64,000 nt of DNA from Stenopsyche tienmushanensis (taxonomy: Eukaryota; Arthropoda; Insecta; Trichoptera; Stenopsychidae): the NCBI GenBank assembly GCA_008973525.1, contig WACJ01000006.1:186001-250000 (forward strand), written 5' to 3'. Numbering within the stretch: the stretch's first letter is position 1; each line of letters opens with the position of its first letter. Of the stretch, positions 56,924 to 64,000 are shown one piece after another. The position numbers were made by a program, and so were the translations under genes. The notes under the pieces are model-generated. The model saw nothing but the letters and a program-made list of their open reading frames with translations, ran no database searches and was not told where the DNA came from.

Positions 56924-58577
56924 TTAAGGGGTTACATGGGTTTACTCGGCGAAAAAAAGGTCTATTTTCAACAATTTTTTTTTAATGTAAAAATTGAAAT
57001 ATTTTATTCAAACTTTTTATATTCATAAAGATTTACATTTGAAAAAGAATTTTTGAAATTTTCAAAAGAAAATATTCAAAACTCCGCCATTGTGACGTCA
57101 TTTCCCGTGACCCTCCAAAAAGCGTTTTGACAGTAGAACTCATGACAGGATCATTTTAAATTAAAAAAAAATATCCTAATTTTTAGTTAAGACTATAAAT
57201 TAAAATCTGAACGAAGGAAAAAAAACAAAAAAAAAATTTGGATTTTTGGTAGACCTTTTTACAAAAAAATGCAAATTTTGGTGAAATTTTCTCAGTATAT
57301 ATATTTTTTTTAATAGTTGTGATTGAAAAAAAAAAGAGTCCTTCGTCCAAGTTCTTGTGAATTATATCTTGAAAGTTAGTGTAAAATTTCATCAAGATCG
57401 GTTAAGTAGTTTTTGAGAAATTTTGACAAACAACTTTGAAAACACAGTTTCGAGAAAAACGCGTTTAAAGTTTTGAGTAACAATAAAACTGTTTTTTTTT
57501 TTTTTTTGTAACTTACATTGAATCGTCGATTCCTGGGCCATAAAGCAAAGAACCTGGAGTAACTGCAATGTCCAGGGCATCCTTTTGCTCTTGTCTATGA
57601 TGAATCCTAGCTTCGCGAGTCTCGCTCGCTGATTTTTTTTCGGCTGCGCACATACGGTTTTCATCTGAATTTCGGACATATTCGTGGGAATTTCAACCAA
57701 GTTTTTAATCCATACCTTGCATAAATAATAATGAAGCTAATTTTCTTTCATTAAAAGTGCAAGCAGCGACTAATGCAGCAATATTAACGATCTTTGAACC
57801 AGCAGGAAGTATTTTTGGAGTAACCTTCCAGATATAGTATTTTGGTTCAAGCTTTCATTATTATTTTGTGTGAAACCACCAACACATTGGCGCTAGGTTA
57901 CACAAACACACACAAAACCACCGCTCCAGAAGCTCATTTTTACTGAGATCTTCATAGATAGGTTTCATTGCAGTTAAAACATAATTTGGTAATGGAGTAT
58001 AATCATGTTTGAATGATTAAAGAGTGTTCGTAGCCGATGCTCGCTGCCAAGCGCACCAGGAGTCTGGACCTTTCGGGCAATTTCCGTGCTGAGGATTTTT
58101 GTCTGTAGAGCTGTAGTGATAATATGTAGCCCATATAGCTTCTTTCATTATTCCGCTGACTCACATAATTCTTCTTATTGCCAAACCATAATAAACAGTT
58201 AATTTGTCAATTAATTTACCAGTAAGTTTACCTTTGCCAGAAAGAGTTTTTTTTTCTAGTTTTTTTACCGTTGACTATTTTTTCCTCAGCTATTTTGTTG
58301 ACTAAATCACGTAAATGGGTACTCATCATCTTCTGCACATGTCCAACGTATTCTTTTTTGTTGATAAGAAGATCTTCACCGTAAGGTTGGGCTTTGAGAA
58401 TACCAGAGTATGTTTGACTGACTTTGAGCACGTACCTTCCCTGGGTTGTATCTCAGAAACTTTTATTCGGATCGACTTAAAAATTTAGGATAATATTCTC
58501 GAGATGTTTTAGAAATTAATAAGATGATAAAAAAAAAATCGATTTTTTCAAACTGCGAAACCCATGTAACCCCTTAA
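56924..58577 (-). mobile_element. Kolobok-type DNA transposon, deleted (copy 2)
   Basis: TTAA at 56924-56927 is followed by GGGGTTACATGGGTTT, and its perfect complement ends at 58573 before TTAA (58574-58577). Both Kolobok-type elements here start TTAAGGGG but differ after that, so they are related families. The minus-strand transposase remnant (57513-58440) covers the central and C-terminal parts, whereas copy 1 keeps an earlier part and the C-terminus. Host repeat sequence on both sides (families H and R) marks the insertion point. 1654 bp. Confidence 0.74.
57513..58440 (-). pseudogene. Kolobok-type transposase remnant (copy 2)
   Basis: Minus-strand order: YVGHVQKMMSTHLRDLV (about 58350-58290); then at about 58145-58020 a segment with ATYYHYSSTDKNPQHGNCP and DSWCAWQ, the Cys/His-containing piece lost from copy 1; then PLPNYVLTAMKPIYEDLSKN and LLERW (about 57985-57905); after a shift, CLGGFTQNNNESLNQ; then NIAALVAACTFNERKLASLL; and finally ARIHHRQEQKDALDIA then GSLLYGPGIDDSM with a stop at 57513-57515. 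The LLYGPGI(A/D)D end is typical of the family. I count at least two frameshifts and two in-frame stops; the SDGSW-containing N-terminal half is absent. Inactive. Confidence 0.78.
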
Positions 58578-58672
58578 GTGCATCTCGGATTCGCTCCTAC
58601 ACCAACTGAGGGTGTCTCCCCATTCACGTGCAACTTACCCGAACAAATTCGAGACTGAGTGATTTCCTATTT
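58578..58672 (-). repeat. interspersed repeat (family R), inverted copy
   Basis: Read on the minus strand: AATCACTCAGTCTCGAATTT, then GTAAGTTGCACGTG and TTGGTGTAGGAGCGAATCCG, matching 43800-43885. The TTAA of the Kolobok-type element lies at its end, so the element inserted into or beside this repeat. Confidence 0.6.
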
Positions 58673-61600
58673 CAGATTGATCATCTCAGTTCGACGATTT
58701 AAAAACAATATAGAAGGCAAAGGTAGACAATGCTGTTATCGTTGCAAAGTGAAATTCTTCGTTTGCATCCCTTTAAGGCCATCTGCTCGATTTTTCTTGT
58801 CCTTGTTCTGTTCCTAAAGCTCTTTAGCTACGAATCGGTAAAGTTCATCACGCACCATATTATTGAGTGATATCAACTTATTAAGAGATAGCGAGTGACA
58901 AGCAAGCCAAGATTTATAAAAGTAGCAACGAATAGTAGATAAACAGAGTACTAGCTTGCTGTTAAAAGATCATTTAATTTTGCATTTAATCTGTAAATAA
59001 ATAATAGTCAAAATAATTAAAATAAATAAAATTGTATGCGTAACAATAAGAAGTAGTCAAATAGCTTTTAAATAATAGTAAATCATTATAGTTAGAAACA
59101 TTTTTCCAATATGATGCCTGAGAATGTAAACCGCGTTATATTTATCGATCAAAATCAAGTATCATCTCACAATTTTATTTAACAACAATATATGTAAACT
59201 ACTTGTAGACAAAAAGCAACTTTGTAGATTTGTATAGAATTTATGTGTCTGAACTATGGCACATATGTTGTATCATCGGCCATTACATTGCTATAATATA
59301 TGATATTAAAGATTTCCTACTTCATGGATGAATCAGTCAAGAACATTTTATGATCATTAATATTAAATCTGCCATGTTTTACTGTCGATTTTATCGTCAC
59401 GTTTAATTCAAATTTAATGCATAAACATCGATTGTTCACAACTAGATAATAAAGTAAATAGTATTAATACAGAATGATGCTGACAGTAAATGGCAATTTA
59501 TGGCATAACAATGTTGATTGTATCGACTTAAACAATTAGTTTTTCTCATCGTCATAAATAAAATCATCATCTTCCTCTTCCTTATCGAGTGGAGGTTGCA
59601 TCGCCTTTGCCATTTTCAGCCCACTGCTTTTTATGCAGTTTCCACCATCGCCATTATTTACAACAGAATCCATGTTAAAATGAAAATCATATGCTTTATT
59701 TGTAGGCTGTTGTTGGATTTGTCTCGATTTGTTATCGATTATTTCAATGACATCATGTTTTTATGATGATTACTGCACGCTCCATAAAAGGATTTTTGAT
59801 ATGTCGTTTATAAATACATAACTCCTTCCGTGGTTAAATTAATAAAGAGTATTTTTTTACAACTCGGAAATGACCCATTTCATATATCATCACACTTTAG
59901 CATGCGAACATATTATTTTTTACATCCATGCAATGCAGCTTGATTAATCTTCTATACATGCTTCCTCGTAAATTCTAGTGTGATGTTTATCGCAATGGCG
60001 AAATGTTTACGACGTTAATATTCCAGTCCCATTAATCAAATATTTCGATTAGATATGCGACCAGTCTCATATGAATATATATATTTTTTGCTTAATATAA
60101 TTCATCTTAATTCCTTTTATAATCTAATAACCGGTTTTCATAATTATCCCTATGATTTTTTCCATGTGGATGCGTAAGGTGAAAGGAATTTAATCCGATT
60201 AATTTTAATATAGTCAGCAATGCCCCGTTGTTGGTTCGGGCATTAAATCGAATCGAATCATGACCTTTTTGAATAACCCCGTGAACTCTAAGGCTTCAGC
60301 TTCAAAAAGGATGCGATGTCCCTGCGACAAAATTCTGAGCTTTTGTTTGAGAAGGATTTTATGCATCAATTTTCCTTTTTAACCGTTTTATCTAAATTGC
60401 ATTTTCTAGAAAAAACTTCATATAAATCTCACCCCAAAATGTGAGGCCAATGCGATAAAATCATGGAAAACAGAAAATCTGTGAACCCCATTGCTAATAA
60501 ATATTTTCCTTTGAATTTAATTTTCATATCAGACAAAATGGCTCCCTTTTTATATGCATACACTTATCTATGTATACACGCATCCCTAATCCGATATATT
60601 CACTAATCATTAAAAATTTGCAATACACAAATAACAACAGATTTAGGGGTTTTGTTATTTATTTACAAAATATTTTCATTTTCAACCTTGACATCCCCAA
60701 AAAAATATACATCTTATTTTTGTGGCATTCTTCGCGAGTGAACAATCTGTTTTGGCAACGCAACCGCGAAATTACATACACACCCGTCGATGCGCATAAA
60801 TTCGTTTGTAAATGAATATAAACCCGGGAAAATTTTAGATATTCAAGCAATATCCCTAAAAGCGCACTAAAGCCCCCCCTAAAAATTGCGAAAAAAAAAT
60901 CGCAAGGTCGATAAAAAGATATAATGCTTATGATGGTTGAACCTTATTGCCGTTCTGTGCCAAATTCGTAACAAATCTAATTTACTTTCCAAAACTGACG
61001 CCAGAAATCTTTCAACTATGATAAATTGTTATATATTCACCATAATAGCTTTTCGATATTAACAGGATAGTCCAAATGATATATTGTGGGGGGAATAAAT
61101 TTATACTATTGAAAATATCAAGCATCTTCCCTCCCACTATAATGAATAGCCCATCAACCCCTACACGCGAATACCTAAGCTGAATGTGTGCTTCCAACCA
61201 GACATGCTACAAATCTCTGAAATTCTTGTAACCATTTAGTTTGATATTTAGATGTGGATCTCTCACAATCTCCAGTTATTCGTTATATGCCTAATTTAGA
61301 CTGTCATACTTATCCCACTGTCACTTAGAATAACGCCGAGCAAAGCTTTAATCGCGTAGATTCCAGAAATTCTACCCTAAATATATTTAAAGGTTGCCTT
61401 CTAACACTTATAGGACATCTCGTTTTTTGTGTTCATTTAATCGCTTATTTAGTTTCAACCGTCTTTTCAGGCATATACGAAATTGTACAGTATCTTTGTG
61501 TCGAGCGTTTTGATTTGAAAACTCTTTCTATACTACATTATGATGAACCGCTAATATTAATTTTGCAATGATCTCAACTCATCTAAAATCTATTGTCTAT

Positions 61601-62979
61601 ACGGTTAAATATATATTTTCCCATATTTATATAATTCTAGTTGATCCAAGAAGGCAATGCTTGATAGCTAAAATGGATTTCGGTTTAGTGGAGCCTATTT
61701 GCTATAAAGTATAGGAATGAAATGTATCATTAAATGATATAATTCCTAATTAATGAACATCATCCATTAACATCATCTCAAAATTTATATTTGCATAATA
61801 GTTAATATGTGATGAAAAGTGGTTATTCCTGGATGTTCCGAGGCTTTTCATCTCACGTTATATGTGCTCCAATTAGCTCTGATAACCGAGAGTACTAGAA
61901 GCTTCTATTGCACGATATATGACGTAGGTGCTATTATCAGGATTCCCGGTTGGCATAAATGCGCCGTTGAAAATCATATCCTTTTTTGCTTTATACGCCA
62001 CATACACAAATGCAAATTAAATATCACGGAACACAAGCCTTATACGCCACGTGGCTTTAATAGATACAATAGCCTTCAGACTTTAAGGTCTCTCAGCCCC
62101 AGGAAAATGTCAAGACTATTACATTAAATTTGTTTGTATTCATACACATGCACGTCGCTTATCCTTCGCGGCACGCCGATGGAAGCATTTCGATATTCGT
62201 CCAAGATGTTCCCTCAACCGGTAGGGGATGAAAGAATGAGGCGAATAAAAGTAAAGTAAATAAATCGCGCGGAAACACAGTAGAATAAGACTTATGGCCG
62301 GGATGAAAAAGGAAAATACTGATATTGGGGGGGTTGAGCGGCGGCTGCTTTTTATTTACATCGAATTGGATCCTGTGCGTGTAAAGTGCAAAATTCGAGC
62401 GGGGGGGCTGTATTTTGCATGTTGTATTGTTTTGGAAACTTCGGTTATGTATATTCTCTCGCTGGCTTTCGCAATTATATCGAGTCGGCAGTTTAATTAA
62501 ATTTCTCATAAAATACCCGGGGAGGGTGTCGTAAGTAGAGTTTATGATAGCGCTCCGTGTCAGCCTCGCTGGATATGGGTGTACAGTAGCAAAATGTTGC
62601 GCCGTTCGATATTTTAGAACTCAGCCAGGGTTCTGATTTACATAACGAATGTGGAGCATGATAACTGAGGAACGGACGAATAAGCAATATTTAAATTTTC
62701 ACTAGAAAAAGTGGAATGGCGATATTCTTAAACGCATATTTTGTCTCCACACTGTCTGCTTAGTGACATATCATGCTGGAATTATGTATGAAGTAAAGAT
62801 TATAATGTTTGATTATCACCGTTATAGTTAGTATATTACATACATATTTAGATCACACATCCTTACAAAGGAGTAAAATTGCAGTGATAAATGTGATCAA
62901 AAATAACTTGAAGACAAAAGAATTTTATTTAGTCAAGAAAAGATAAAAATACAATTAAAAAAATCAAATATTATTAACT
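58673..62979. other. long non-coding stretch, no gene seen
   Basis: More than 4 kb of AT-rich DNA. Frames at 59518-59766, 60570-60815, 61819-62127 and 62159-62509 have no recognisable domain. 60877-60902 holds a small hairpin-like run (TTGCG, A-tract, CGCAA). G-runs occur at 62325-62332 and 62401-62408. I found no transposon termini and no match to other repeats in the window. Confidence 0.4.
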
Positions 62980-63470
62980 AAAACTCGCAAAATTCCCGAT
63001 TTCCCAACAAATTATTTATTTCCGTCGCTGCAGATGAATACTTGTATACTATAATACTTTGATGTGATTCGTAATTATATTACGGAGGAATACAAAAATT
63101 CTGAACCCCGTATCTATTATATTTCATATCGATATTGCCATTATTAAAGTCGAGGTGTAGTAAATACATCACCGGTAGGAAAGGGTTAATATAACAATTT
63201 GAAAAACGTATAAGTTATGTATATATGTATACATAGATTAGACAGTTACTGCCCCTAGGCGTCGCCTAAGCTCGTCAATTAGTAGTTACGCCACTGTTTC
63301 CAAGCGTCCAGATTTCGGCGGGAATGTCTCGATTTAGTAGCTTTCGTCGTGCTTGTGAGGTGTACGATTTCTGTTGAATAAAAATTTAAATCCCAAATTT
63401 TTCGAGATTACGTTTACTGATCTCGGGATTCATGAGCACCTAAAACTGTCCGGGATCCCGGGATTGAATT
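62980..63470 (+). repeat. interspersed repeat (family R), copy 2
   Basis: 62980-63207 matches 43941-44170 closely (AAAACTCGCAAAATTCCCGA, GTGATTCGTAATTATATTAC, GAGGTGTAGTAAATACATCA). Then about 210 bp (63208-63418) absent from copy 1 intervene, before CGGGATTCATGAGCACCTAA then CTGTCCGGGATCCCGGGA, which matches copy 1's end. Copy 1 has probably lost that segment, or copy 2 has gained it. Confidence 0.65.
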
Positions 63471-64000
63471 CCTATCCAGGACCTAAGGATAAGTTTATTT
63501 TATGTCATCGCTTCTTCTAGCTTCTATATTTATATATATATACTTTCTAGCACCGCATATTTCAAGGGACACAAATGTCCTTATCCATAATTAATTATAT
63601 GTATGTGTATATTTATGTGATGCCTGTATAAACAAATTTTGAGTTTTTTTTATTTTTAAATATAGAACTATGCTATATTTAAGTTTTATAAAATCTATTT
63701 TTAAGAGAGTAGAGAAAAATAAATTTAAACAGTCTTTCTAGAATATAATATTTGATGCGATGATTGTACTTGCATTTGGGCAACCGGCTCCAAAATTTGC
63801 GGTTTTGTACGTGTTAATGCCAACCTCATGTCATTTCCAACACCCAATCTGTTTATTGGCTTTGTTTTAATATGTAAAATATTTGGAAATTCACTCTAGC
63901 AGAGATATGTAGATTTAGATGAGAGTAAAATTCATTACATCAGAATTTTTATTAAAGAAGTTCTTATTATTTTTTCTTCTATAAGGAAAGTACCTTTGAA
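63471..64000. other. non-coding stretch to window end
   Basis: AT-rich; a short (TA)n run at about 63530-63541; no ORF or repeat recognised. Confidence 0.35.

Noticed and set aside
1..64000. CRISPR arrays, operons, ribosome-binding sites, rRNA
   Set aside because: No regularly spaced direct repeats, no tightly packed ORFs and no rRNA motifs are seen; everything points to a eukaryotic nuclear sequence, so prokaryotic features do not apply.

Overview
The window is AT-rich, intron- or intergenic-like DNA from an animal nuclear genome, most likely an insect. Three things point there: no long open reading frame anywhere, arthropod-type core-promoter motifs, and a transposon mix typical of insects (mariner, Tigger/pogo-like, hAT, piggyBac-like, Kolobok-type, R1-type non-LTR elements, and MITEs ending in TATACAGGGTGTTT). 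I cannot name the species. I see no intact host protein-coding gene, no rRNA, no convincing intact tRNA and no CRISPR. Nearly every short ORF I could identify is a decayed transposon fragment; the rest look like chance.

Layout. 0-3 kb: the 5' end of a hAT element with a BED-type N-terminal fragment (minus strand), then a 1.6-kb Kolobok-type element (1263-2857) with TTAA ends. 4.6-5.6 kb: an LTR-like repeat interrupted by a TTAA-bounded MITE. 6.2 kb: a TATA/Inr-like core-promoter candidate. 11.1-14.7 kb: two piggyBac-like, internally deleted elements in direct orientation. The second holds a Tigger-like element and itself sits in an older Tigger-like repeat, giving three levels of nesting with matching empty sites at 25.7 and 37.7 kb. 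17.8-19 kb: an R1-type non-LTR retrotransposon relic (minus) that has lost the catalytic centre of its reverse transcriptase. 20.8-26 kb: hAT, mariner and Tigger-like deletion derivatives. 28-33 kb: a possible LINE scrap, a hAT MITE with a near-perfect 8-bp target duplication, and an almost full-length mariner (30954-32174) that keeps its DD34D residues but has a frameshift and a stop. 33-40 kb: more MITEs, a CACGTG-centred palindrome, a LINE RT fragment with YADD changed to YADH, and an Inr/DPE-like GC-richer block. 41-53 kb: four copies of the TTAA MITE, one split by an LTR, and a Tc1/mariner-type deletion derivative with an internal tandem duplication. 54-58.7 kb: a TATA-box candidate followed by a very short start exon-like segment, a tRNA-like sequence, a hairpin-rich GC block, and a second Kolobok-type element (56924-58577) inside another repeat. 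The last 5 kb is largely featureless, ending in a second copy of a repeat also present at 43.9 kb.

How it fits together: these are not cooperating genes. They are successive layers of transposition and decay in non-coding DNA. The most informative signal is the overlap of insertions, which gives relative ages and confirms target-site choice (TTAA) for three separate element types. I found no evidence of a novel functional system. All identifications rest on reading motifs by eye, without database searches.
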